From Erysipelotrichaceae bacterium (GTDB taxonomy: Bacteria > Bacillota_I > Bacilli_A > Erysipelotrichales > Erysipelotrichaceae), in NCBI GenBank assembly GCA_017419165.1, contig JAFOLW010000048.1:40510-104509 (forward strand): a stretch of 64,000 bases of DNA, in the 5' to 3' direction. A program made the translations under genes and the position numbers. The notes beneath the pieces were generated by a model. The model was given only the letters and a program-made list of their open reading frames with translations. It was not told the DNA's origin and did no database searches. Position 1 is the first letter of the stretch, and every line of letters starts with the position of its first letter. Positions 15,747-23,423 of this stretch are shown here, piece after piece.

Positions 15747-16249
15747 TTTTTCTTATAGTTTTTTGCCCGTTCGAACATTTTGGGATCGACGTGGCAATAG
15801 CCGGTCGGATTCTTGTACAGATAATCCTGGTGGTATTCTTCCGCCTTGGTGAAGTTGTCTAGCGGAAGCAGTTCCGTCAGGACCGGTCTTTCATACTTTC
15901 CGGAAAGTTCAGCTAACGCGTTTCGAATGACCGGCATATCTTCCGTATCGGTATAGTAGATGCCGGTGCGGTACTGGTGGCCGATGTCGTGGCCCTGCTG
16001 ATCCAGAAGCGTGGGATCGATGATCTCGAAGAAGAGGTCGAGGATCTCTTTTAAGGAGATGACGTCTTCATCATAAAGGACTTCGACGGTCTCGGAAGCC
16101 AGAGAACGGTGGGCTTTGAGGTCTTCGTAGGAAGGCGAGGCGATATCGGAATTGGCATAACCGACGGTCGTCTCTTTGATCCCGTTGATGAAAGAGAGAT
16201 AGTGCTCCACGCCCCAGAAGCAGCCGCCGGCCAGATAGATCGTTTTCAT
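15743..16249 (-). CDS. msrA: Peptide methionine-S-sulfoxide reductase
   Basis: 168 residues, typical MsrA. The catalytic Cys10 is in AGGCFWGVEH. DQQGHDIGHQYRTGIYY and QDYLYKNPTGYCH are family motifs. It reduces methionine-S-sulfoxide in proteins. I start at the ATG at 16249, since the in-frame upstream codons run through a perfect TATAAT (16261-16256) that lies six bases before it. No ribosome-binding site is present, so the message is probably leaderless. The free-methionine-R-sulfoxide reductase at 17304 complements it. Confidence 0.95.
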   Translation of the reverse strand: MKTIYLAGGCFWGVEHYLSFINGIKETTVGYANSDIASPSYEDLKAHRSLASETVEVLYDEDVISLKEILDLFFEIIDPTLLDQQGHDIGHQYRTGIYYTDTEDMPVIRNALAELSGKYERPVLTELLPLDNFTKAEEYHQDYLYKNPTGYCHVDPKMFERAKNYKKN

Positions 16250-16331
16250 GTCTTCATTATAATCAATGCGGTCTGCGGATTGGGTATAATTGCATCCCCG
16301 GTCAAAATCAGGCAGTTTCACGGGGCTTTGT

Positions 16332-16358
16332 TATAATGGAGGTGAAAAGAAAAGGAGG
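16332..16358 (+). promoter_or_regulatory. -10 box and strong ribosome-binding site of the small membrane protein gene
   Basis: TATAAT (16332-16337) followed by AAAGGAGG (16351-16358), eight bases before the ATG at 16367. A second plus-strand TATAAT lies at 16285-16290. No good -35 is visible for either. Confidence 0.5.
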
Positions 16359-16366
16359 ATGGTCCG

Positions 16367-16552
16367 ATGAATAAAAACAAAGCTTATGTGATCTTTGTGG
16401 CGGCATTCCTGGCCGTCCGCAATCTTCTGAGTTTTCTTTTCACCTTTCTGATCGACAGGACGGCATATCATTTCGATATGTTCAACGATCTGATGATCCC
16501 GATGCTGCTGGCGGCGGTCATCGGTTACATCTTCATCTATAAACGGAAATAG
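16367..16552 (+). CDS. Small two-span membrane protein
   Basis: 61 residues with two hydrophobic stretches (residues 7-28 and 42-57) and a basic tail YKRK. Its perfect ribosome-binding site and -10 box support a real gene despite the size. Family unknown. A stem AAACGGA/TCCGTTT (16541-16561) surrounds its stop but lacks a T run. It may be co-transcribed with the Zn-peptidase downstream. Confidence 0.6.
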   Translation: MNKNKAYVIFVAAFLAVRNLLSFLFTFLIDRTAYHFDMFNDLMIPMLLAAVIGYIFIYKRK

Positions 16553-16607
16553 TATCCGTTTCATACAAAAGAACTTATGATATTCACATCCGAAGGAGGT
16601 AACGTCA

Positions 16608-17303
16608 ATGAATGATTATATGATCTATTACGGACTGACGCTTCTGGCGTTCGGGATCACGTTCGGCACACAGCTGTATATCCAGTCGACGTATTCGAAG
16701 TATTCCCAGATCCCCAACAAATCGGGCTTTACCGGTGCCAGGACAGCCAACGAGATCTTATACAGGAACGGTCTGGAGAATCTGATCGTCACCCAGACCA
16801 ACAACGGTGCTCTTACCGATCACTACGATCCGCGCAACCTCAGCGTCACGTTGTCACAGCACAGCTACAGTGCTTCTTCGATCGCCGCCATGGCGGTCGC
16901 TGCCCACGAGTGCGGTCATGCCGTACAGGACAAGGAGCGTTATGCGTTCCTGAGACTGCGCAATTCCCTGATCCCGGCGGTGAACTTCGCTTCCTACGGC
17001 GGCTATCTCGCGATCATGATTGGCCTGTTCTCCGGTATCTCCAACATCATCTGGATCGGTATCGCCATGGAATGCGTGATCCTGCTGTTCCAGATCGTGA
17101 CACTGCCGGTGGAATTCGACGCTTCTTCCCGAGCCCTGACGATGATCAGAGACTACGGTCTGGCGGACGGGGAAGAGCTGGAAGGCTGCAGGACCGTCCT
17201 GAATGCGGCAGCCCTGACTTATGTGGCCGGTGTGGCGTCTTCTTTCTTGCAGATCCTGCGGCTGGTCCTGATCTACGGCGGCCGAAGGAACAGGAGAGAC
17301 TAG
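16608..17303 (+). CDS. Membrane zinc metallopeptidase, YugP type
   Basis: 231 residues, typical of Zn_peptidase_2. The zinc site is HECGH at residues 100-104 within AMAVAAHECGHAVQ. An N-terminal span (about 5-25) and two or three C-terminal spans (from about 128) anchor it. The conserved PVEFDASSRAL segment follows. Substrates of this family are little known. A perfect GAAGGAGGT site precedes the ATG. The stop abuts the next start codon. Confidence 0.9.
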   Translation: MNDYMIYYGLTLLAFGITFGTQLYIQSTYSKYSQIPNKSGFTGARTANEILYRNGLENLIVTQTNNGALTDHYDPRNLSVTLSQHSYSASSIAAMAVAAHECGHAVQDKERYAFLRLRNSLIPAVNFASYGGYLAIMIGLFSGISNIIWIGIAMECVILLFQIVTLPVEFDASSRALTMIRDYGLADGEELEGCRTVLNAAALTYVAGVASSFLQILRLVLIYGGRRNRRD

Positions 17304-17759
17304 ATGACCGATTACAAGCTCATGACAGCACAGCTGGAAGCACTGAGCGAGTCTTCCGGAAACTATATCCCTTTACTGTCGAATGCCTCGGCTCTGATCA
17401 ATGAGTCGATGGCCGATCTCAACTGGGCAGGCTTCTATCTGGTGAAAAACGGAGCGTTGCTGCTGGGACCGTTCCAGGGCAAGACGGCTTGCGTCAACAT
17501 CGCCAAAGGAAAAGGCGTCTGCGGTACGGCTTACGAAAAAGACGAGACGCAGCTAGTCAAAAATGTCCACGAATTTCCGGGACACATCGCCTGTGATTCC
17601 GCATCGAATTCCGAGATCGTCGTGCCGATCCATAAAGACGGCAAGGTCATAGCGGTCTTAGACATCGATTCCCCGCTGCTGGAACGTTTCGATGAAGATG
17701 ACAAAGCAGGCCTGGAAGCTTTCGTGAAAAAGCTCGAAGAGCTCATCGAGTGGGACTGA
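17304..17759 (+). CDS. Free methionine-R-sulfoxide reductase (GAF domain)
   Basis: 151 residues, one GAF domain. Cys63, Cys73 and Cys97 have the 10/24 spacing of the catalytic and resolving cysteines of the E. coli enzyme. NWAGFYLVKNGALLLGPFQG and DSASNSEIVVPI are family motifs. It reduces free methionine-R-sulfoxide. The ATG follows the Zn-peptidase TAG directly, so the two are translationally coupled. A long-stem terminator follows. Confidence 0.92.
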   Translation: MTDYKLMTAQLEALSESSGNYIPLLSNASALINESMADLNWAGFYLVKNGALLLGPFQGKTACVNIAKGKGVCGTAYEKDETQLVKNVHEFPGHIACDSASNSEIVVPIHKDGKVIAVLDIDSPLLERFDEDDKAGLEAFVKKLEELIEWD

Positions 17760-17783
17760 TAAAATAATCTACCGAAAGGAAAG

Positions 17784-17816
17784 AAGACTTCTGTCAAAAC
17801 GACGGAAGTCTTTTTT
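17784..17816 (+). terminator. Intrinsic terminator
   Basis: A 12-bp stem (17784-17795 with 17801-17812, one G-T pair), AAAAC loop and a T run to 17816. Confidence 0.9.
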
Positions 17817-17882
17817 ATAATGAAGCCATACGAACAGCAATTTATCGTTATAATATAAAGAAAAAGTTATAAGGGAGAACTT

Positions 17883-18989
17883 ATGGACCTTGCATCATTG
17901 ATCCGCCTGATCATCTATACGCTTGCGGCATGCGTACTGACTTATGTTGTACAGATCCCTTTCAGGAAGATCGAAAACAGATTTATAAAAGCCGTCTTGT
18001 TTCTGCTCAAAAGCGCAGCGACACTGTTCCTGGGCCTGGCACTGATCGCCTTTGACTATAAGATCATCTGGCGGCACGAGTATGCATTTGCCGCTTTGTA
18101 TCTTGCGCTGATCCCGGACATCTTCGCCGACCTGTTCCTTTTTCTGTTTTCGCTGTTTCGAAAAGACAGTGAAAAGAGAAAACTGAAGATCATCCTGACC
18201 GGTCTGTTGTGTGTCTTGTTTACGGCCTATAACATCATCAACATGCAGACGATCCGGCCGGACTTCCACACGGTCGTCAGCCCGAAACTCAAGCAGGATC
18301 ACCGCCTGGCGTTCTTCGCCGACCTGCATTACGGTTCCGCTCAAAGCCAAAAGACCGTCGATGCCGCACTTGACGACATCGCCGCACAGGATCCGGAATG
18401 TCTTCTTCTGGGCGGTGACATCACCGACGAGAACACGACGAAAGAAGAGATGGAATACATCTATGAGAAGATCGGATCGCTGGGCATCCCGGTCTACTTC
18501 GTCTACGGCAATCACGACCGTCAGGATCGGGCCGAAGCAAAGCTCGGAGCCCGGAAGTTTACGGAGAAAGAACTGGAAGCTGCGATCCTGAGAAACGGCA
18601 TCACCATCCTTTATGAGGATTATGTGAAGATCGGTGAAGATCTGATCCTGCTTGGCAGGGAGGATCCTTCCCGTCCCGACAAACGCAAGGCGGTCAAAGA
18701 TCTTCCTTCCCTGCCGGAAGACTGCTATATCGTTTCGATCGATCATACGCCGTATCAGAATGACGAGATCGAAGAACTGAAAGCCGATCTGCAGCTCTCC
18801 GGTCATACCCACGCGGCGCAGTTCTTTCCGATCCAGATCATCTACAAGATCATCGGATTGAATACCTGCGGCGAGTACCATATCGGCGAGACGCTCTTAT
18901 ATATCACGCCGGGGATCTCCGGCTGGGGCCTTCCGTTAAAGAGCGAAGGACACAGCTGCTACGAGATCTTCGATCTGCGCAAAGAGTAG
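17883..18989 (+). CDS. Membrane-anchored metallophosphoesterase (YkuE/YaeI type)
   Basis: 368 residues. Four hydrophobic segments in the first 120 residues anchor the protein. The calcineurin-like core then shows FFADLHYG, LGGDITDEN, VYGNHD and SGHTHAAQF, all metal ligands. Relatives hydrolyse the lipid-linked UDP-sugar or act as general phosphodiesterases at the membrane. TATAAT (17849-17854) and AAGGGAG precede the start, so it has its own promoter. A bidirectional terminator closes it. Confidence 0.88.
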   Translation: MDLASLIRLIIYTLAACVLTYVVQIPFRKIENRFIKAVLFLLKSAATLFLGLALIAFDYKIIWRHEYAFAALYLALIPDIFADLFLFLFSLFRKDSEKRKLKIILTGLLCVLFTAYNIINMQTIRPDFHTVVSPKLKQDHRLAFFADLHYGSAQSQKTVDAALDDIAAQDPECLLLGGDITDENTTKEEMEYIYEKIGSLGIPVYFVYGNHDRQDRAEAKLGARKFTEKELEAAILRNGITILYEDYVKIGEDLILLGREDPSRPDKRKAVKDLPSLPEDCYIVSIDHTPYQNDEIEELKADLQLSGHTHAAQFFPIQIIYKIIGLNTCGEYHIGETLLYITPGISGWGLPLKSEGHSCYEIFDLRKE

Positions 18990-19006
18990 ATCTTAAATCT
19001 TATGAA

Positions 19007-19039
19007 AAAAATGGAACGGTCATTGTCCGTTCCATTTTT
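19007..19039. terminator. Bidirectional terminator
   Basis: A 13-bp stem, AAAAATGGAACGG (19007-19019) with CCGTTCCATTTTT (19027-19039). It serves the phosphoesterase and the convergent lipoprotein gene, whose last codons lie in it. Confidence 0.93.
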
Positions 19040-20969
19040 CTTTGACTGCGGTCTTGCTTAAGTAGTTGAGATAGGCCGGATGGTCTTCGGAAACTCCTTC
19101 AGGGATCAGCCTTTCGGCGTCGGCGGCCATCGAGGCGAGAAGCGAAGAGAGCTGTTCTCTGATGTCGGTGTTTTGGTCTTTGCCGGTCATGAAGATCTGC
19201 GGGACGAAGCCCAGGGTCGAGGTTGTGTAATACAGACCGTCGAAGTCGTTGGCGTTGACTTCCGGATCCAGGACCTTCGTATTGCGTTCGTTGGTCAGAT
19301 AGGCCATGACCAGATCGTTTTGCGGATCGATCATGACCAGTGTTCCGGTCCAGCCCTGATGACCGACCGTGAAGGAGGAGGCATCCGAGCCGTAGTACCA
19401 GGACCTCTGATCGTCACCCTGTCGTGCCCAGCCCAGACCCGAGTTTGCCGTGTCGATGCCGGTCGGTGAGATGAAGGTGTCGATGACGTTTCTTGAGAAG
19501 AAGCGGTGCCCTTCATAGCCTCCGTTCAACATGAGCGAGGCCAGCTTGGCCAGATCGACCGCATTGGCGAAAAGTCCCGCGTGGCCGGAGACGCCGTTCA
19601 TCGAATAGTAGGCCATCTCATCGTGGACCTCTCCCTGCAGAGTATAGGTGCGGACGCCCGGGAAACTGACGGCACCGTCGCGGGTGTTGCCGTTGAGTTC
19701 GGTGGCGGCACAGTCCTCTTTGCCGAAGCCGTGTTTCAGCGGTTCGAAGCTGATCCGTTTCAGTCCCATCGGCTTGAAGAAGTTTTCTTTCATATAGGTG
19801 TCCAGATCCTGTCCGGAGACCTCCTCGACGATGAGTCCGAGGATCATGTAGTCGACATCGGAATACAGGTATTCACTGCCCGGTTCATAGACCAGCGGCG
19901 TCTGACAGATCGCTTCGATCGTCTTTTCTTTGGTCTCTTCGCCGTGTTCATAGCCGGAGTATAAGAGATTGTATCCTTCTTCCGGCAGGTATTCCTGGCT
20001 TGGCGCATCGACGTAGATGTTGAAGTAGCGGGGGCTCGGCGGGAAGCCGGCTTCGTGTTTCATGAGGTCACGGATCGTGATCGATGCCTTATAGTCTTTC
20101 ATCGTCTCCCACGCCACCTGCATGCCGAAGTCGTAACAGAAATCCAGAGTATCTTCATAGAAGCGTTCCCCCAGATAGGTATAGACTTTTTCGTCGATGT
20201 CGATCTTTCCTTCGCTGACCAGTTTCTGTATCGCGTAGTTGGCGGAGAACATCTTGGTGACCGAGGCCAGGTCGTACATCGTATCGTTGTCTGCCGGGAC
20301 GGGATCGGCGATCCTGCTGCCGTCCGGCTCATAGGAATTCAAAGCTCCCCAGGTCCTGGCGTAGATGAGTTTGCCGTGGGAGATGACAGCCAGCTGTGCG
20401 GAAGGGAAACCGTGATCGATGTCGCTCTGGATGAGGTCGCTGATCAGTTCGAAGGCTTCCGGTCGGAATCCTTCTTCTTCCGGGCTGCCTTGAATGATGC
20501 CCGGATAGGGGATGAAGACCGATACGACATTTTCCTTGTCTTCCGGCTCTATGTTTGAGATCTGCAGGCTGTTCGACCCGTTTACGGCGATCTTTGCGAT
20601 GACGAGCTTATAGTTTCCCGCCATTGAGAGATCTTCTTCGCATTTGACGGAATTGACGTAGAGATCGAAAGACTCCACGCCTTCTTCCACGGACAGGTAG
20701 ATCGTCCCCTGATCCTTGTAGGACTTGAAGGAGAGGACGGAATTCATCGCCAGGGTGTCATCGACTCCGCCAAGGCGGTCGGGGAAGGAGGCTTCTTTCT
20801 GGAAGTCACATTTGGGAAGGGAGGCCGGCTTTTCTACTGTGATCATCGGTCCCTGTTTTGTCATATCTTCGTTTTCGATCCCGCTTTCTTCCTTTTTCGT
20901 TTCGCAGCCAAACAGGCTCACCGAAACAAGGAGGACGCAAAGCAGGAGACATGTCTTTCTTAAGTTCAT
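19020..20969 (-). CDS. Serine hydrolase lipoprotein of the beta-lactamase/PBP4B type
   Basis: 649 residues. The signal peptide ends in the lipobox LFGC (Cys22). After an about 130-residue N-terminal beta-type domain, the beta-lactamase fold begins near 165. The nucleophile motif is SVTK (Ser236-Lys239). YSDVDY stands at the YxN position and HQGWTG at the KTG position. Relatives such as YfeW/YbbE act on peptidoglycan pieces as D-Ala-D-Ala esterases or carboxypeptidases. The protein sits outside the membrane. TATGAT (20986-20981) lies eleven bases before the ATG. It is divergent from the ygjV-like gene, only 42 bases away. Confidence 0.85.
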   Translation of the reverse strand: MNLRKTCLLLCVLLVSVSLFGCETKKEESGIENEDMTKQGPMITVEKPASLPKCDFQKEASFPDRLGGVDDTLAMNSVLSFKSYKDQGTIYLSVEEGVESFDLYVNSVKCEEDLSMAGNYKLVIAKIAVNGSNSLQISNIEPEDKENVVSVFIPYPGIIQGSPEEEGFRPEAFELISDLIQSDIDHGFPSAQLAVISHGKLIYARTWGALNSYEPDGSRIADPVPADNDTMYDLASVTKMFSANYAIQKLVSEGKIDIDEKVYTYLGERFYEDTLDFCYDFGMQVAWETMKDYKASITIRDLMKHEAGFPPSPRYFNIYVDAPSQEYLPEEGYNLLYSGYEHGEETKEKTIEAICQTPLVYEPGSEYLYSDVDYMILGLIVEEVSGQDLDTYMKENFFKPMGLKRISFEPLKHGFGKEDCAATELNGNTRDGAVSFPGVRTYTLQGEVHDEMAYYSMNGVSGHAGLFANAVDLAKLASLMLNGGYEGHRFFSRNVIDTFISPTGIDTANSGLGWARQGDDQRSWYYGSDASSFTVGHQGWTGTLVMIDPQNDLVMAYLTNERNTKVLDPEVNANDFDGLYYTTSTLGFVPQIFMTGKDQNTDIREQLSSLLASMAADAERLIPEGVSEDHPAYLNYLSKTAVKEKWNGQ

Positions 20970-21011
20970 ATCTTCACTTTATCATAAATGAATTATGTTA
21001 TATTTATTGTC

Positions 21012-21512
21012 ATGAACGATGTTTTGATCGCCAACATCCTGACCGTGATCGGTCAGGGCTTCACATTCTTCTCTTCGACGAGAAAACAGAAGGATTCCAT
21101 ACTGCGCTTTCAGATCGTCGCGATGTTGTTCATGTCGGCGGGGAGCCTGATCCTAAAAGGTTACAGTGCCATCGTCATGGACGGGATCGCGATCACCCGC
21201 AACGTGATGTCGATCCATTCTTTCTCGTTCCCCGGACAGACGTATGTCTTCATTGCGATCGCCGTCATCTTCGGTTCTCTGTTCAACAATTTCGGCCTTC
21301 CGGGTTATCTGCCCATCGTGGCCAATGTCACCCAGTCGGCTGTCGTCTTAAACAAAAAGACCACGGCGAGAGGCTTGCAGTTCATGTTCGCCTTCGTATC
21401 GTTCTGCTGGGCCGTCTACAACTTTGTGATCAAGGCCTATGCCGGAGCCATCTTCGATGCCGTCAACATGATCTCTTTCCTGTTCAACGGTATTTTGAAC
21501 AAGGAAAAATAA
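21012..21512 (+). CDS. YgjV family membrane protein
   Basis: 166 residues from the ATG at 21012 with about five membrane spans. GYSAIVMDGIAITRNV and the repeated short spans match the YgjV family of unknown function. TATATT (20999-21004) ends seven bases before the ATG and no ribosome-binding site is present, so the message is probably leaderless. An in-frame ATG at 20988 would lie upstream of this -10 box. Confidence 0.75.
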   Translation: MNDVLIANILTVIGQGFTFFSSTRKQKDSILRFQIVAMLFMSAGSLILKGYSAIVMDGIAITRNVMSIHSFSFPGQTYVFIAIAVIFGSLFNNFGLPGYLPIVANVTQSAVVLNKKTTARGLQFMFAFVSFCWAVYNFVIKAYAGAIFDAVNMISFLFNGILNKEK

Positions 21513-21523
21513 TTTAAAAAAAA

Positions 21524-21550
21524 TTAGCACTCTCCTATTGACATTGCTAA
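21524..21550. promoter_or_regulatory. CIRCE operator (HrcA-binding site)
   Basis: TTAGCACTC (21524-21532), nine bases, then CATTGCTAA (21542-21550). The left half is the exact CIRCE consensus and the right half matches seven of nine. It overlaps the -35 of the hsp20 promoter, so HrcA would block transcription until heat shock. Confidence 0.9.
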
Positions 21551-21566
21551 AAAGAAGAACTATAAC
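21538..21566 (+). promoter_or_regulatory. Heat-shock promoter of the hsp20 gene
   Basis: TTGACA (21538-21543), a 17-base spacer and TATAAC (21561-21566). The -35 lies inside the CIRCE spacer and right arm. Confidence 0.85.
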
Positions 21567-21573
21567 ATAATTG

Positions 21574-21692
21574 TACAAGGAAATCAGAGAAGATCCTAGG
21601 TAAAGATATAGAATCCAAACCCTCCATTCCCTTGCTTAAAGACATAGTTCATTTCAATGAACGATGAATTAAGTAAAGGAGGTAAATGTACT
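21574..21692 (+). promoter_or_regulatory. Structured hsp20 leader, possible RNA thermometer
   Basis: The leader is about 120 bases long. TTCCCTTGCTTAA (21627-21639) can pair with TTAAGTAAAGGAG (21669-21681): eight continuous pairs (one G-U), one mismatch, then four more pairs. This covers the ribosome-binding site AAAGGAGG (21675-21682). An inner hairpin GTTCAT/ATGAAC (21647-21662) would nest in the loop. The design fits temperature-controlled translation; it is inferred, not known. Confidence 0.5.
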
Positions 21693-22142
21693 ATGTTAAC
21701 ACCTAAAGTATTTGAAGACGATCTGTTTGATGACTGGATGGATCCGTTCAGGATGATGAAGGGATTCCGTTCCCTTGACAGGAAGCTGTACGGCAAACAT
21801 GCCGATCGTGAGATGTTGATGGACGTCAATGAGAAAGACGGAAATTACGAAGTCGAGATCGATCTGCCGGGCTTCAAGAAAGAAGACATCAATGTCGAGC
21901 TGAATGACGGCTATATGACCGTGACGGCAGCGAAAGGCGTTGAAGAAGAAGGCAAGGACGGCAAAGGCAAGGTCATCCGTCAGGAACGCTATTCCGGTAC
22001 CCTGTCCAGGACGTTCTATGTCGGTGAGAATATCACTAACGAGGATGTCACCGGCAAGTTCGAGAACGGCGTATTGAAGCTGTGTATCCCGAAGAGGGAA
22101 GAAGAAAAGCTCGTCAATAAGAACCGGATCATGATCGAGTAA
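21693..22142 (+). CDS. hsp20: Small heat-shock protein (Hsp20/alpha-crystallin)
   Basis: 149 residues from the ATG at 21693, chosen for its AAAGGAGGT site; an earlier in-frame ATG at 21657 lies within the leader hairpin. The alpha-crystallin domain spans about residues 40-130: MDVNEKDGNYEVEIDLPGFK, ELNDGYMTVTA and FENGVLKLCIPKR are family motifs. It is an ATP-independent holdase chaperone. Control is by CIRCE/HrcA and perhaps by the folded leader. Confidence 0.95.
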   Translation: MLTPKVFEDDLFDDWMDPFRMMKGFRSLDRKLYGKHADREMLMDVNEKDGNYEVEIDLPGFKKEDINVELNDGYMTVTAAKGVEEEGKDGKGKVIRQERYSGTLSRTFYVGENITNEDVTGKFENGVLKLCIPKREEEKLVNKNRIMIE

Positions 22143-22151
22143 GATGTACGG

Positions 22152-22190
22152 AAAACGGGAACGTGTCCAAGGATGCGCTCCCGTTTTTTC
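22152..22190 (+). terminator. Intrinsic terminator of hsp20
   Basis: AAAACGGGA (22152-22160) pairs with TCCCGTTTT (22179-22187); inner bases extend the stem, and T residues follow. Confidence 0.88.
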
Positions 22191-22265
22191 ATTAAGGGAT
22201 AAAGGACGAACGATACGGGTGTGCCGCGGAAAACCCGGAAAGGGAAGATGTGTTAAGATGAATGT

Positions 22266-22490
22266 ATGGCAAGTATTTCTGCAAGCATCGGTGTGATCAC
22301 TCTGACCTTCGCGCTTCTGATCTATGAGCTCGATCTTTTGTGGCTTGTTCTGGATCTGATCGGCATGGTCATCGCCTATCTCGGGCTGCGCAAAGGGGAC
22401 AGGAACTGCAAGCTCGGTCTCATCCTTTGTTCGATCGCGGCGTTTTTCTGTTTCACGATGATCTGCATCGTTTATTTTGCGTCAAGATAA
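22266..22490 (+). CDS. Small membrane protein, two to three spans
   Basis: 74 residues, mostly hydrophobic, with a short basic turn RKGDRNCK at about 42-49. It resembles small DUF4190-like proteins only loosely; no family is claimed. TAAGAT (22254-22259) ends six bases before the ATG and no ribosome-binding site is seen, so the start is probably leaderless. A short terminator follows. Confidence 0.55.
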   Translation: MASISASIGVITLTFALLIYELDLLWLVLDLIGMVIAYLGLRKGDRNCKLGLILCSIAAFFCFTMICIVYFASR

Positions 22491-22498
22491 GCTGTTTT

Positions 22499-22518
22499 AA
22501 GGACGAAGGTCCTTTTTT
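22499..22518 (+). terminator. Short intrinsic terminator
   Basis: AAGGAC (22499-22504) pairs with GTCCTT (22509-22514) around GAAG, followed by T residues to 22518. Confidence 0.7.
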
Positions 22519-22535
22519 ATTACAGGAGGAAAGTC

Positions 22536-23423
22536 ATGTCACTCGCAAGTCTTTACATCCGTTATGTTTTCGGCAAGGGCGACCGCAAAAGAGATGCGGG
22601 ACTGTCGACACCGGACGACGTGAAACGCTATGACGATATCCGCTACGGAAAGAACAGGAAATACCATCTCCTGGATGTCTACCGTCCGAAAGACAAAGAA
22701 GGAAAGCTTCCGGTCATCGTCTCGGTCCATGGCGGCGCCTGGGTCTACGGTACCAAGGAGACGTATCAGTATTACTGCATGTCTCTTGCGCAGAGAGGCT
22801 TCGCGGTCGTCAACTTCAGCTACCGTCTGGCACCGGAACACCGTTATCCTGCCCAGATCGAAGATACCAATACCGTCATCAAATGGATATTGGCGAATGC
22901 GGAGGACTACGGTCTTGATACCGATAACGTCTTTGCCGTAGGGGATTCGGCCGGCGGGCATCTGCTTTCCGTTTATACGGCGATGCTCAACGAGAAGGCT
23001 TACGCGAATTATTACGGCATCGATCTGCCGAAAGGCTTCATGTTCAATGCGATCGCTCTGAACTGCGGCGTCTACAGGCAGGAAAAGCCGGAGAAGAAGG
23101 GACTGGGCGCTTTGATGTATGATCTGCTGCCGCGAAACTTCTCCGAAGAAGACTTTATGATGCTCAACAGCTATGACAAGATCAAGGAAGGCTATCCGCC
23201 GACCTTCGTCATGTCGGCCAACGGCGACTTCTTAAAGGAACAGGTCGATGTGATCGTTCCCGAACTGGAAAAACACGGGATAAAGCATCAGGTGAAGATC
23301 TACGGCAGCGAAGATCACGTACTGGGGCATGTCTTCCATTGCAACGTCAAGACGGAAGACGCGGCAATATGCAACGACGAGGAATGTGAATTTTTCAGAG
23401 CACATATGAAGGAGAGAAAATGA
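22536..23423 (+). CDS. Alpha/beta hydrolase, esterase/lipase of the HSL type
   Basis: 295 residues. The oxyanion motif HGG is at 65-67 (SVHGGAWVYG). The nucleophile Ser138 is in GDSAGG. A late Asp and a His in EDHVLGHVF complete the usual triad. APEHRYPAQIED is typical of the hormone-sensitive-lipase branch. It probably hydrolyses a small ester in the cytoplasm, and no signal peptide is seen. AGGAGGA precedes the ATG. The stop overlaps the next ATG (ATGA). Confidence 0.88.
   Translation: MSLASLYIRYVFGKGDRKRDAGLSTPDDVKRYDDIRYGKNRKYHLLDVYRPKDKEGKLPVIVSVHGGAWVYGTKETYQYYCMSLAQRGFAVVNFSYRLAPEHRYPAQIEDTNTVIKWILANAEDYGLDTDNVFAVGDSAGGHLLSVYTAMLNEKAYANYYGIDLPKGFMFNAIALNCGVYRQEKPEKKGLGALMYDLLPRNFSEEDFMMLNSYDKIKEGYPPTFVMSANGDFLKEQVDVIVPELEKHGIKHQVKIYGSEDHVLGHVFHCNVKTEDAAICNDEECEFFRAHMKERK

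Noticed and set aside
16285..16290. TATAAT on the plus strand as an extra promoter
   Set aside because: No -35 is near and a better placed -10 with a ribosome-binding site is at 16332.
16250..16321. N-terminal extension of MsrA
   Set aside because: It runs through the -10 box; MsrA proteins start close to GCFWG.
21657..21692. Earlier in-frame ATG for Hsp20
   Set aside because: It lies in a leader hairpin and lacks a ribosome-binding site, while 21693 has a perfect one.
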